Source: Bacillota bacterium (GTDB taxonomy: Bacteria > Bacillota > Clostridia > Christensenellales > Aristaeellaceae). Taken from it: a stretch of DNA of 63,346 nucleotides. The translations under genes and the position numbers were made by a program. Numbering within the stretch: the first letter of the stretch is position 1; every line of letters begins with the position of its first letter. Location of the stretch: NCBI GenBank assembly GCA_023415715.1, contig JAEZJP010000250.1:1-63346 (forward strand). The letters run 5' to 3'. This document shows positions 24,802 to 33,839 of this stretch, piece after piece. The notes beneath the pieces are model-generated. The model had not been told where the DNA came from. It saw only the letters and a program-made list of their open reading frames with translations, and did not search any database.

Positions 24802-25653
24802 TCAGTTCTTCATTCCCGTCATGACGATGCCTTCCACAAAGTACTTCTGGCAGACAAGGTAAACGATAATGCCGGGCAATATGGAGAGGCAGGTGGATGC
24901 CATGGCAAGCTTCCAGTCGGTGCCGTAGGAGCCGGAGAATTTTTTAAGCCCCAGGGCGATGGTATACATACTGGAATCGGAGATATACACTGTCTGTAAA
25001 AGCACGTCATTCCAGATGCCTATGAATATGAACAGCGCCACTACGATGATGGCCGGCCGGATGGAAGGCACCAAAATCTGCAAAAGAACACGCATCCTGC
25101 CGGCGCCGTCGATCTTCGCTGCCTCGTCCAGTTCCCTGGGCACGGTCATGATGAACTGGCGGATCAGGAAGATATTGAACGCCCCGCCGCCTGTCAAGTA
25201 TGGCAGGATCAGCGGCCAGTACGTGCCGCCAAGACCAAGGAAGCGCATCCACACAATATACAACGGGATCAAGGTAACAATGGGCGGAAGCAAAAGCGAC
25301 GCAATGCAAAGCCCGAAGACAAAGCTGCGGCCCCTAAAATACAGCCGGGCAAAGGAATACCCGCAAAATACCGCGGTGACCGTGCCGAAAACAACGCAGG
25401 GTACCACAATGGTCATGGTATTGAAAAAGTACTGGAAGAATGTGAAGACCTGAAGGGCCTCCGGGTAGTTTGAAAATAACCACCTGCTGGGAAAGAAGTT
25501 AAGGGAGCCAATCTCAGGGTTGGTCATCAGGGAGGAGCGGAGGATCCACCATAGGGGAAAAAGAACGAGCGATGCAAAGAGGATAATAAACACCAGCGCT
25601 ATGATATTAGCGATCCTCTCCGCGCGCTTCCTGCTTTTGATGCTGCCGCTCAT
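24802..25653 (-). CDS. ABC transporter permease, MalG-like (operon c)
   Basis: CUT1 permease of 283 residues starting MSGSIKSRKR at 25653 behind GGGGGGG; the longer frame to 25701 is not used. TM1 is IANIIALVFIILFASLVLFPLWWIL (first of six). The coupling loop is ELDEAAKIDGAGRMRVLLQILVP and the tail is CQKYFVEGIVMTGMKN. It is the last gene of GH127-SBP-permease-permease. The stop of the upstream permease and this start are separated by 1 nt. Confidence 0.9.
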   Translation of the reverse strand: MSGSIKSRKRAERIANIIALVFIILFASLVLFPLWWILRSSLMTNPEIGSLNFFPSRWLFSNYPEALQVFTFFQYFFNTMTIVVPCVVFGTVTAVFCGYSFARLYFRGRSFVFGLCIASLLLPPIVTLIPLYIVWMRFLGLGGTYWPLILPYLTGGGAFNIFLIRQFIMTVPRELDEAAKIDGAGRMRVLLQILVPSIRPAIIVVALFIFIGIWNDVLLQTVYISDSSMYTIALGLKKFSGSYGTDWKLAMASTCLSILPGIIVYLVCQKYFVEGIVMTGMKN

Positions 25654-25654
25654 A

Positions 25655-26575
25655 TCACTTGTCCCCCCCTTCGTAGAACAGCCACGACTTGGAGGTGGCA
25701 AACAGGATCAGCGTGAAGACGCCGATGATCACAAAAAAGATAAACGATATGGTACTGGCATAGCTCAGCTCATTGTTGATGAAGCCCGTGCGGTACATCA
25801 GAAACGACATGAAGGTATATTCGGGATAGGTGGTGCGGTTGCTTCCCGCATAAATGAGCGAGGGCACCACTACCTGCATGTTGGCTATCAAACTCATAAG
25901 CAGGTTATAGAAGATGATTGGCGTCATGCAAGGAAAGGTGATATGGATAAGGCGCTTCCAGAAGGATGCACCGTCGATTTCGGCAGCTTCATGGTATACA
26001 CGGGGCACATTGCCGAGCCCCGCCAGGAAGATAACGATCAGGTTCCCGCTGGCCCATACGGCAATGACCGCCAGCGATGGTATAATGAACCTGGAATCCA
26101 CCAGGAAGGCCATTTTCGGCAGCCCGTTTTGGACAAGAAGGGCGTTCAATACGCCGAAGTCAGGATTGTACAGTAGCGCCCAGCTCATGTACACAGCCAT
26201 GGCAGGAATGATATAGGGAACGTAGAATACAGCCCGGAAAAAGCCCCTGGCGGGCACCTTGCGGTTTAAGAGCATGGCAATGGTCATGGAGTAGACCATG
26301 CTGATGCATACAGTGAGCACCGCATAGATCACCGTCACCTTGACCGATGTCCAGAAGAACATATCCTTTGTAAAAAGCTTGATGTAATTATTCAGCCCTA
26401 CAAAAACGGGCTGCGGCATGATGGCTGTCCATTTAAAAAATGACAATATGAATACGGAAATCAGGGGCAAATAGGTGATGAACGTGAGACCCAGAAAGGC
26501 GGGTATCAGGAAAAGCTTGGCCGCGCGCGCCTCCTGACGTGCCATTTTGGAGACCGGTCTTGATCGTCTTTTCAT
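25655..26575 (-). CDS. ABC transporter permease, MalF-like (operon c)
   Basis: 306 residues with a basic start (MKRRSRPVSKMARQEARAAK) and TM1 LFLIPAFLGLTFITYLPLISVFI. The coupling loop is VYHEAAEIDGASFWKRLIHITFP. GGGGTG lies 6 nt before the ATG at 26575; an internal ATG at 26545 is possible. It is separated from the binding-protein gene by a stem-loop. Confidence 0.9.
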   Translation of the reverse strand: MKRRSRPVSKMARQEARAAKLFLIPAFLGLTFITYLPLISVFILSFFKWTAIMPQPVFVGLNNYIKLFTKDMFFWTSVKVTVIYAVLTVCISMVYSMTIAMLLNRKVPARGFFRAVFYVPYIIPAMAVYMSWALLYNPDFGVLNALLVQNGLPKMAFLVDSRFIIPSLAVIAVWASGNLIVIFLAGLGNVPRVYHEAAEIDGASFWKRLIHITFPCMTPIIFYNLLMSLIANMQVVVPSLIYAGSNRTTYPEYTFMSFLMYRTGFINNELSYASTISFIFFVIIGVFTLILFATSKSWLFYEGGDK

Positions 26576-26593
26576 GTCAACACCCCATTTGGG

Positions 26594-26624
26594 GATCCGC
26601 CCGTGTTTTTACGCGGGCGGATTC
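26594..26624. other. Intercistronic stem-loop after binding-protein gene (operon c)
   Basis: GATCCGCCCG and CGGGCGGATTC (26594-26603, 26614-26624) form a ~10-bp G/C-rich stem between the binding protein and permease genes. No U-tract on the minus strand. Confidence 0.65.
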
Positions 26625-26635
26625 CATCGAATTAC

Positions 26636-27973
26636 TTACAGGCCCTGGTTGGCGGCCTTCAGCGTATCCAGGCCCTTTGTAATGGCATCGGCAACCTTTT
26701 CATTGCCGCTCCAGCAGGGAGCCAGAATGGTGCTGAGCGCATCGTTGAACAGATTCGTTCTGTTCACCCAATACCAGGAGGTAGGCTTAGCGTTGTTCAA
26801 GGCATAGTCCACAACTGCCGACTTGTACTCATCATACGGCGGGAAGTTGGGATTGTCCACCCATTTGTGGGTCATGGCTTCGTCGGTATAGTAACTGGAC
26901 AGAACCGGCATCCAGATACCGCTTTGGATCAGGCCCCAGGAGTTTTCTTCCTTGGCGTACCACTTGAGCCATTCCATGGCTTCCGCCGGATGCTTGGAGG
27001 TCGCAAAGGCAACGTTCACGCCGCCGGTGTTCAGGGTGACCTTATCCTTCATGTAGGGCAGCACGCCCACGCCAAAGTCAAGGCCGTCAGTCTCCTTGGC
27101 TTTACCAAGCCATACGCCAATGGACCACTGGCCGTTGATGTACATAGCCGCATTGCCGTTGACCAGATCCTGGTCGATGGTATTGGCAGTGTTGGTGCCG
27201 TACTGGGGAGCCACATGGTGTACCAGGGCCAGGTCAGCAACGCGCTGCAGCGCTTCCATGGATTCGAGGCTGTTGATGGTCACATTGCCATCCTTGTCGT
27301 ACCAGGCGCCGCCGTTCATGACAGACCAGACTTCCAATTGCCAGAAGTCGGGGCAGAGCATAACGCCATAGCGCTTGATGTTGTTGGGGTCAAACTTGTC
27401 GGACTTGGCGTTGTTGCCGTTTACGTCCAATGTCATTTGCTTTGCCACGTCCACAAAGGTGTCCCAGTCCCAGGCCTTGTCAGCGCTGGCGGGAGGCGGC
27501 GTGACGCCCGCATCGGCAAAGGCCTTGCGGTCATAGAAGGTCAAAAGCACTTCGTTGGCCACGGAGTAGCCTACGGGCTTTCCCTGGTAAGTGAAGGCCA
27601 GGCTGTCCAGAGGCTTGGCTTCATCGGCGCCGTACATGTTGCTCACGTCCGCCAGCATGCCCTGCTCTGCCCACATGAGCACAGCGTCTTCCGCCATGAT
27701 GCCCGAATCCGGCAGATTATTGCCGGCCGCACGGGTGTTCATAGTACCCACATAGTCCGCACGGTCGATCTGCACGATCTCCACGTGAATCTTGTCCTGT
27801 TCGCTCTCGAACTTGTTGATGGTCTCCTGAAGCACGCGAACTTCTTCATCATCGCCCCACATGGAGTAGGTGATGGTGGTCCGGCCTTCAGCCAGCGCGG
27901 TGAGACCGGATACCATGGTCAGTATCATGGTCAGCACGATCGCCAGGCCCAGGAGCTTGGTTCCCTTTTTCAT
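26636..27973 (-). CDS. ABC transporter sugar-binding protein (operon c)
   Basis: The 445-residue family 1 solute-binding protein has signal peptide MKKGTKLLGLAIVLTMILTMVSG then LTALAEG, with no lipobox. Sugar-binding landmarks are TITYSMWGDDEEV (strand 1), LPDSGIMAEDAVLMWAEQG and GNAAMYINGQWSIGVW. An AAGGAGGAAG site precedes the ATG. It follows a GH127 arabinofuranosidase gene, so an arabinose-containing oligosaccharide is a reasonable guess for its ligand, not shown by sequence. Confidence 0.92.
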   Translation of the reverse strand: MKKGTKLLGLAIVLTMILTMVSGLTALAEGRTTITYSMWGDDEEVRVLQETINKFESEQDKIHVEIVQIDRADYVGTMNTRAAGNNLPDSGIMAEDAVLMWAEQGMLADVSNMYGADEAKPLDSLAFTYQGKPVGYSVANEVLLTFYDRKAFADAGVTPPPASADKAWDWDTFVDVAKQMTLDVNGNNAKSDKFDPNNIKRYGVMLCPDFWQLEVWSVMNGGAWYDKDGNVTINSLESMEALQRVADLALVHHVAPQYGTNTANTIDQDLVNGNAAMYINGQWSIGVWLGKAKETDGLDFGVGVLPYMKDKVTLNTGGVNVAFATSKHPAEAMEWLKWYAKEENSWGLIQSGIWMPVLSSYYTDEAMTHKWVDNPNFPPYDEYKSAVVDYALNNAKPTSWYWVNRTNLFNDALSTILAPCWSGNEKVADAITKGLDTLKAANQGL

Positions 27974-28057
27974 GTTCTCTTCCTCCTTATTTTATTGCAA
28001 TACACACCCGTGTATTAGTGCCTTAGAACCGCGCATGAGAATCATGCCCGGTGTTCC

Positions 28058-28086
28058 GCCCAGTCATGGCTGTGCCAAAACTGGGC
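28058..28086 (-). other. Hairpin between GH127 and binding-protein genes
   Basis: GCCCAGT (28058-28064) pairs with ACTGGGC (28080-28086), right behind the GH127 stop. It may cause partial termination, so that the binding protein also needs read-through or its own promoter. Confidence 0.4.
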
Positions 28087-28087
28087 T

Positions 28088-30022
28088 TCAGGCTCGGGGC
28101 CCAATCCCCTCGCCCTCCGAAACGTTTAAATAAACCTGCATTTCCCCTTCGCCGCGGTTAGCCCAAAGGTAGTAAGGAATAAGCGTAATATCCGATTCTT
28201 CCCACACCGGCAGGTGGTTCTGATACAACTCCTCCTCATCTTCAAAGACCGCCTTTGTACCGCGTGTCTTTAATGTGACGGAACCATCACCGGCAAAGGA
28301 TTCCGATTCGGTGAGGTCAGCAGCGTGCGGCAGCCGAAGACTTGCTATACCCTCGCCGTTGTCCGCCTGCTCGGCGCAATAGACAACTGGTCCCCGCATG
28401 ACGGCGGCTTTGCCCACATTGTCTGCAACCTTGGGATGGGATACCACGAACCTTGGATGAAGGTCATATGTAATGGTAACAACATCTCCCCGCGTCAACG
28501 CGAATAAATGGAGGTATCCATTCACGATAGAAATAGATCTTGCTTCCCCGTTCACCAGTACGGCCTTGATGGGCGCAAGCCCCGGCTGCCTGACCGCCAG
28601 GTTCTGTTCCTGTCCCAAAACCTCAATGCGAAGCGTATCACCAAAGGGGTACTGTGTGTTAAGCGCCAGTTCAAAACGGCCGGTATTTATAATTGAAGCA
28701 AGGGGCATATGGATATACAGTGTATCGTTGTCGGCACCGAAAGCATAACTGCCAATGCTCATGATGGTACGCGCAGTATTGGTGGGGCAGCAGGCACAAT
28801 CAAACCATTTCTGCCGAACGGGCTTGACGTGATGCAGGCCGGGGTTCCCGCAGCAGGCAGAAGGATTGACGGCCAGGGGCCCCACATAGAAGAACTCCGT
28901 GCCCGTTTGAGATATTCCCGCCAATACTTGGTTAAAGAACGCCCGTTCCACCGTGTCATAGTACGCACCGTCCCCGGTAAGGGAGGCCATGCGTGATGCG
29001 AACATCATCAGCGCAACCGAGGCGCAGCTTTCGCCGTAAATGGTATCGTTGGGCAAGTCAAAATCGGTGGTAAAGCTTTCGCCATACGAGGTGGAGCCTA
29101 CGCCGCCGGTTATATACATTCGCCGCTGGGTCACATTGCGGAATAATTTTTCGCATGCATCCTTCAGAGGCCGGTTTTCATTCATCCTTGCCAGATCTGC
29201 CATGGCGCTGTACATATACAGTGCGCGCACCGCATGCCCAACCGCCTCCGTCTGATGGACCGGCTCTACATGGGTTTGGGCATACGTTCGCTCCCTGATG
29301 ACAGGGAGATGGAATATTTCCTGAAATCCTGGGCTTTCACGCTCCAGGGCAAAATAAAAGGGTTCCTTGCCCCGCTGGGCGATAAAGTAGTCTGCAAGCT
29401 TCAAATAAGCACGGTTACCGGTCACCTGAAACAACTTTACAAGCCCGACCTCTACCACCTGGTGCCCTGGATAACCTGGAATCTGCCCTTCCCCCGTGCC
29501 GAAAACCTGCGTTAAATAATCCGCAAATCGGCAGGCCGTATCAAGGATCTGCCTCTTTCCCGTAGCACGGAAATAGGCCACAGCGGCTTCGAAGAAATAC
29601 CCCGCACAGTACAGCTCATGCCCTTCCTGCAAATTTGTAAACCTGCCCGAAGGTACCTTGATCGTATAATAGGTATTGATATAGCCGTCACTTTGCTGCG
29701 CCTTCCCGATCAGATCGCAAACCTCATCGGCCGGCGTTTCCAGATCGCCGTCCCCAAACACTTCGATGCAGTAGGACGTTGCTTCCAGCCACTTGTACAA
29801 ATCGCTGTCCTGAAAGACCATGCCATAGTGTTCGCCTGAAGAAAGCCCCGCCGCAATGCGGAAATTTTCTATGCAATGGCTCTTGGCAGCGTCCTTCACG
29901 CGGTCGTGCAGAGCCTCCCATTGGTAGGAAAGCACCTTTTCCTTTACGAGCTTCTGCATTCTTTGCGGAATACCGTCCGTCAACCTGACGCACTTTAAGG
30001 GCAAGGCTTCAAAGTAATTCAT
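28088..30022 (-). CDS. GH127 beta-L-arabinofuranosidase-like protein
   Basis: The 644-residue protein has the (alpha/alpha)6 barrel of GH127 (formerly DUF1680). The zinc/catalytic cysteine site is visible as YGESCASVALMMF and DCACCPTNTART, which correspond to the Glu/Cys zinc ligands and the nucleophile Cys of the Bifidobacterium HypBA1 enzyme. The C-terminal third is a beta-sandwich (DTLRIEVLGQEQNL, GDVVTITYDLHPR). There is no signal peptide, so it acts in the cytoplasm on imported arabinosides. Start is set at ATG 30022; ATG 30043 has no ribosome site. First gene of operon c with its own promoter and operator. Confidence 0.92.
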   Translation of the reverse strand: MNYFEALPLKCVRLTDGIPQRMQKLVKEKVLSYQWEALHDRVKDAAKSHCIENFRIAAGLSSGEHYGMVFQDSDLYKWLEATSYCIEVFGDGDLETPADEVCDLIGKAQQSDGYINTYYTIKVPSGRFTNLQEGHELYCAGYFFEAAVAYFRATGKRQILDTACRFADYLTQVFGTGEGQIPGYPGHQVVEVGLVKLFQVTGNRAYLKLADYFIAQRGKEPFYFALERESPGFQEIFHLPVIRERTYAQTHVEPVHQTEAVGHAVRALYMYSAMADLARMNENRPLKDACEKLFRNVTQRRMYITGGVGSTSYGESFTTDFDLPNDTIYGESCASVALMMFASRMASLTGDGAYYDTVERAFFNQVLAGISQTGTEFFYVGPLAVNPSACCGNPGLHHVKPVRQKWFDCACCPTNTARTIMSIGSYAFGADNDTLYIHMPLASIINTGRFELALNTQYPFGDTLRIEVLGQEQNLAVRQPGLAPIKAVLVNGEARSISIVNGYLHLFALTRGDVVTITYDLHPRFVVSHPKVADNVGKAAVMRGPVVYCAEQADNGEGIASLRLPHAADLTESESFAGDGSVTLKTRGTKAVFEDEEELYQNHLPVWEESDITLIPYYLWANRGEGEMQVYLNVSEGEGIGPRA

Positions 30023-30129
30023 ATAAATCCATCCACCGATCATTTATTCGGGCCGCCGGCGCCCATTCGGATCATTGCTTATCCCAACCGGCAAAAGACG
30101 CTTAAGGTTCATTGCCCAACTTATATAAT

Positions 30130-30145
30130 CGATTAAATTTAATCG
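30130..30145. promoter_or_regulatory. Operator-like palindrome before GH127 operon
   Basis: CGATTAAATTTAATCG is a perfect 16-bp palindrome, ~20 bp downstream of the -10 of the GH127 promoter. A repressor site is likely. No repressor gene is linked. Confidence 0.5.
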
Positions 30146-30166
30146 TTTAAATAACTTTTTAAGGAA

Positions 30167-30195
30167 ATGATAGCATACCATATTTGGAATGTCAA
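30167..30195 (-). promoter_or_regulatory. Promoter of the GH127 operon
   Basis: On the minus strand TTGACA (30195-30190), 17-nt spacer, TATCAT (30172-30167). Confidence 0.75.
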
Positions 30196-30351
30196 CACCC
30201 ACTTTTGACAAATCCGGCAAGTATCAACAAGATATTCCTAAACCTTATGTTGCGGTTCATCCCATTATGCTGAACAAAACAGGTACAACGATATAGTTCA
30301 ACTTTGCTCAACAAAATGATGAAATTTGAGAAGAATGCTCAATTTTGATGG

Positions 30352-30381
30352 TTGCCATAGATAGTCCCCCTTCGCTATACT
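30352..30381 (+). promoter_or_regulatory. Promoter of importer operon d
   Basis: TTGCCA (30352-30357), 18-nt spacer, TATACT (30376-30381). A small CTCGG/CCGAG hairpin at 30380-30394 would lie near the 5' end of the mRNA. Nothing else is seen in the AT-rich 30200-30350 stretch. Confidence 0.55.
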
Positions 30382-30421
30382 CGGAAAAGCCGAGAGCTTC
30401 ATGCCAAAGGGGTAGATACAA

Positions 30422-31363
30422 TTGATCCATTCAAATGCGGTCATTCAGAAAGTACACAGGACATCACTTCGCAAATCCGTCTGGCGTTTCAGGTACTTCT
30501 ATCTTATGTTGGTTCCCGGCATCCTCTATGTGGTATTGTTCCATTATGTGCCCATGGGCGGCCTTGTGATTGCATTTCAGGATTACAAAGTTTTCTTGGG
30601 TATCTCCGGCAGCAAATTCGTTGGCTTTGCCAATTTCGAGCGCCTGTTTCTGACCAACAAGTTTTTAAGCGTACTGGCCAATACGTTCATTATCAGCGGT
30701 TACAAGATTCTTTTCGGATTCCCGGTTCCTATCCTTCTTGCCATACTGGTCAATGAAGTACGGCAGCGTTCCTTCCAGCGCACCGTGCAGACGGTGGTAT
30801 ACCTCCCCCATTTCATCTCCTGGGTCATCATGTCGGGGGTGGTCATGAACCTTCTCGCCCCGGGGGATGGACTGCTTAACCTCATCCGCATCGCCATGGG
30901 ACAAAAGCCTGTCTTTTACATGGCGGAACCGGCATATTTCAGGAGCATCCTGGTGGTCACAGATATCTGGAAAGAGATGGGCTGGAGCGCCGTCATCTAT
31001 CTGGCGGCATTGTCCGGCGTGCCTCAGGAAATCCACGAGGCGGCGGTAATCGACGGAGCCAACCGCATCCAGCGCATCCTGTACATCGCTGTTCCCTGCA
31101 TTCTGCCTACCATCGCGGTCATGTTCCTTCTTCGCTTGGGCGGGGTGCTGAACGCCGGCTTTGACCAGGTATTCTCCATGTACAATTCAGCCGTGTACGA
31201 CGTGGGGGATATTCTGGATACGTATGTATACCGCATCGGCGTGGTAGACCGCAAATATGGGTTCTCCACCGCCGTGGGCCTGTTCAAATCCGTCGTCGCA
31301 TGCGCCTTCGTGCTGATCTTCAATTATTTGTCAGACAAGGCCGGGCAGGAAACGTTGTTATAA
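30422..31363 (+). CDS. ABC transporter permease, LplB-like (operon d)
   Basis: About 313 residues from a TTG at 30422 behind AAGGGG. Conserved LplB features are: basic start, FYLMLVPGILYVVLFHYVPMGGLVIAF as TM1 (first residues), KFVGFANFERLF, and the coupling loop EIHEAAVIDGANRIQRILYIAVP. The C-terminal membrane helix is CAFVLIFNYLSDKA. It is paired with the YtcP-like permease that follows 18 nt later. Confidence 0.88.
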   Translation: MIHSNAVIQKVHRTSLRKSVWRFRYFYLMLVPGILYVVLFHYVPMGGLVIAFQDYKVFLGISGSKFVGFANFERLFLTNKFLSVLANTFIISGYKILFGFPVPILLAILVNEVRQRSFQRTVQTVVYLPHFISWVIMSGVVMNLLAPGDGLLNLIRIAMGQKPVFYMAEPAYFRSILVVTDIWKEMGWSAVIYLAALSGVPQEIHEAAVIDGANRIQRILYIAVPCILPTIAVMFLLRLGGVLNAGFDQVFSMYNSAVYDVGDILDTYVYRIGVVDRKYGFSTAVGLFKSVVACAFVLIFNYLSDKAGQETLL

Positions 31364-31380
31364 TAAAGGAAGAGAAGTCT

Positions 31381-32283
31381 ATGAAACATACCGCGAACCG
31401 CCTTGCCCAAACAAGGGTGGACAAAGTATTCGAAATTGTCAACCTTTTCGTTCTTACACTGATTCTTGTTATCACCCTTGTACCCTTTCTGATCGTGATA
31501 CAGCGCTCCTTTGTACCGCCGGAGGAGGTCATGCGATCCTCCGGCGGGCTTAACAGCCTCATTCCCCGCCATATTACGCTGGATTACTACAAGTATGTGG
31601 TTACCAATCCCATCCTCTGGCGTGCCTACGGCGTCACCATATTGCGGACGGTGCTGGGCACGGCCATCAACCTGCTTGTAACGGTGCTTACCGCCTATCC
31701 CCTTTCCAAACGGCAAATGCCCGGAAACAAGGGGTTCATGACCTTCTTCTTCATCACCATGATCTTCAGCGGCGGCATGATCCCCTCCTACCTGCTGGTC
31801 ACATCACTGGGACTGCAGGATACCATCTGGGCGCTGGTGCTTCCCGGCGCCATGAGCGTGTACAACATGATCATCATGCGCACCTTCCTTCGCAGCCTGC
31901 CGGAAGAACTGGAGGAATCGGCCCGCATCGACGGCTGCCACGATATCATGATCCTCTTCCGCATTATCCTTCCCCTATCCTTGCCGGCCATCGCTTCCGT
32001 TGGCCTCTTTTATGCCGTGTGGCACTGGAACACGTTCATGGACGGCGTGCTCTACATTACGGACCGCAAGCTATGGCCGCTTCAAATACTGCTCCGGGAG
32101 ACGATGCTTACCTCCTCCATGAGCGAACTGGAACTGAGCAACGCTTTTGCCGAGGTAACTCCACCGCCCCAGGGCCTGATCGCCACGGAGATCATCGTTA
32201 CCATGCTCCCCATCATCTGCCTGTACCCCATGCTGCAAAAATACTTCGTCAAGGGCATCCTCATCGGCTCCGTCAAGGGGTGA
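31381..32283 (+). CDS. ABC transporter permease, LplC/YtcP-like (operon d)
   Basis: 300 residues, start at ATG 31381 behind AAAGGAAGAG; the frame open further upstream overlaps the previous gene and has no ribosome site. TM1 is IVNLFVLTLILVITLVPFLIV. The coupling loop is ELEESARIDGCHDIMILFRIILP and the tail is LQKYFVKGILIGSVKG. Channel partner of the upstream LplB-like permease. Confidence 0.9.
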   Translation: MKHTANRLAQTRVDKVFEIVNLFVLTLILVITLVPFLIVIQRSFVPPEEVMRSSGGLNSLIPRHITLDYYKYVVTNPILWRAYGVTILRTVLGTAINLLVTVLTAYPLSKRQMPGNKGFMTFFFITMIFSGGMIPSYLLVTSLGLQDTIWALVLPGAMSVYNMIIMRTFLRSLPEELEESARIDGCHDIMILFRIILPLSLPAIASVGLFYAVWHWNTFMDGVLYITDRKLWPLQILLRETMLTSSMSELELSNAFAEVTPPPQGLIATEIIVTMLPIICLYPMLQKYFVKGILIGSVKG

Positions 32284-32292
32284 GCAAATCAT

Positions 32293-32319
32293 AGAGGCCA
32301 AGGCCTCTTGAGGTATAAT
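32293..32319 (+). promoter_or_regulatory. Inverted repeat and possible internal promoter before binding-protein gene (operon d)
   Basis: AGAGGCC-AA-GGCCTCT (32293-32308) is followed by a perfect TATAAT at 32314-32319 with only a weak -35. An internal promoter raising binding-protein level is possible. Confidence 0.35.
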
Positions 32320-32342
32320 ACATTACAGGGAGGAAACGGAAC

Positions 32343-33776
32343 ATGAAAAAGGGACTGGCTTTACTCTTAACCCTGGTTCTTTTGCTGACGGCCATCTCCA
32401 GCCTGGCGGAAGACAAAATGGTCACATGGGTGTTCACCAAGGGCGGCTTTGAGCCGCTGAACGAAGACAACTCCATTCACCAGGCCATCGAAGAAAAATC
32501 CGGTATCACATTTGAACATATCGCACCCCCCGCGGCCAATTATGCGGAAAAAGTAAGCGTGATTCTGTCGGGCAAGGACCTGCCCGATGCCATCCGCCTT
32601 TCCAAAACATCGGAACTATATGATTATGCCGAGCAGGGCATGCTTCTGGCCCTGGATGATTACCTGAAGGATTGCCCAAACCTGATGAGCGCCATCCCGG
32701 AAAAGGCTTGGGATATCATGCGCGGCTCCGACGGCAAAATCTACGGCATCCCCGTATGGACCAGCGAGCACCGGTACAACTTCATCATCCGCGGCGACTG
32801 GCTGGATAAGCTGGGCCTTCAAAACCCCACAACACTTCAGGAGCTTCATGATGTATATAAAGCTTTTGTGACTCAGGACCCCGACGGAAATGGCGTTGCT
32901 GATACCTACGGCCTCCTGGGCACCGGCCTGGAAACATTTGAGCCCATCTTCGGCGCGTACGGCGTCATGGGCGTGCACCGCGGCTACTTCTATAAAGATG
33001 CCGATGGCACCTTAAAGCCCCAGGCCACCAACCCCAAGGCCAAGGAAGCGCTGGCGCTGCTTCGCGACTGGTACCAGGAAGGGCTTATCCACCCCGAATG
33101 GATCACCATCAAGGCGGAATCGGAACTCAACGAGCGTGGCATGAAGAACCAGTTCGGCTCCACCCACCGCTGGTGGACCTGGGAACCCAAAATCGAGGCA
33201 GAAATGCGCAAGATCGATCCCAAGGTGGAATGGCGCAGGATCGCTCCGCCCGTTGGCCCCGACGGCATCTCCGGCGTACGCGGCGTTGGCATTGTGAACT
33301 TCCCGGTGGTGATTTTGTCCACCACGCAGCACGCCAAGGAAATCATGCAGCTGTTTGACTGGTACCACACCGAGGAAGGCATGATGACAGCCTACTCCGG
33401 CGTGCAGGGTGTGCACTGGGAGAAGCAGGCCGACGGCACTTACCACACGCTGCCCCAGTTTGACGTGGATGCCAAGTGGATCCAATGGTATTCCTGCTTT
33501 GAAAACGAGCAGCCCCTGCTTCAAATGGAGACCTACCTGGTTAAGTCACGCCGGGATGCCCTCAAGTGGAACATCATTACCAACGCGGCCGACGGCATCG
33601 TCACCGAAGCGGAAAAACAGTACAGCGCCGATTTGAACCAGCTGGTGGAAGAAGCCTACGGCAAGATCATCACCGGGAAAGCCGATCTTGATTACTTCGA
33701 CCAGTTTGTAGAGGAATACGACCGCCTGGGCGGCGAGGAATGGACTCAGCAGGTGAACGAAAAGGCTGCCAAGTAA
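32343..33776 (+). CDS. ABC transporter substrate-binding protein (operon d)
   Basis: 477 residues with signal peptide MKKGLALLLTLVLLLTAISS then LAED, no lipobox. LplA-like features: SGKDLPDAIRLS, GIPVWTSEHRYNFIIRGDWLDKLGL and YHTEEGMMTAYSGVQGVHWE. The GGGAGGAAA site is good. The ligand may be a rhamnose-containing oligosaccharide, judging only from the GH78-like gene downstream. Confidence 0.92.
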   Translation: MKKGLALLLTLVLLLTAISSLAEDKMVTWVFTKGGFEPLNEDNSIHQAIEEKSGITFEHIAPPAANYAEKVSVILSGKDLPDAIRLSKTSELYDYAEQGMLLALDDYLKDCPNLMSAIPEKAWDIMRGSDGKIYGIPVWTSEHRYNFIIRGDWLDKLGLQNPTTLQELHDVYKAFVTQDPDGNGVADTYGLLGTGLETFEPIFGAYGVMGVHRGYFYKDADGTLKPQATNPKAKEALALLRDWYQEGLIHPEWITIKAESELNERGMKNQFGSTHRWWTWEPKIEAEMRKIDPKVEWRRIAPPVGPDGISGVRGVGIVNFPVVILSTTQHAKEIMQLFDWYHTEEGMMTAYSGVQGVHWEKQADGTYHTLPQFDVDAKWIQWYSCFENEQPLLQMETYLVKSRRDALKWNIITNAADGIVTEAEKQYSADLNQLVEEAYGKIITGKADLDYFDQFVEEYDRLGGEEWTQQVNEKAAK

Positions 33777-33784
33777 GTAAAATG

Positions 33785-33820
33785 CCGGGAGGATGAAGTG
33801 ATAATACCTCATCCTCCCGG
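33785..33820. other. Intercistronic stem-loop after binding-protein gene (operon d)
   Basis: Perfect 12-bp stem, CCGGGAGGATGA and complement (33785-33796, 33809-33820). No U-tract; the next gene starts 20 nt later behind AAGGAG. Confidence 0.7.
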
Positions 33821-33839
33821 GTAACAAGGAGTGGAATTT

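Noticed and set aside
26603..28018. 471-codon plus-strand open frame
   Set aside because: Fully antisense to the binding-protein gene at 26636-27973, which has a signal peptide, ribosome site and family motifs; the antisense frame shows none.
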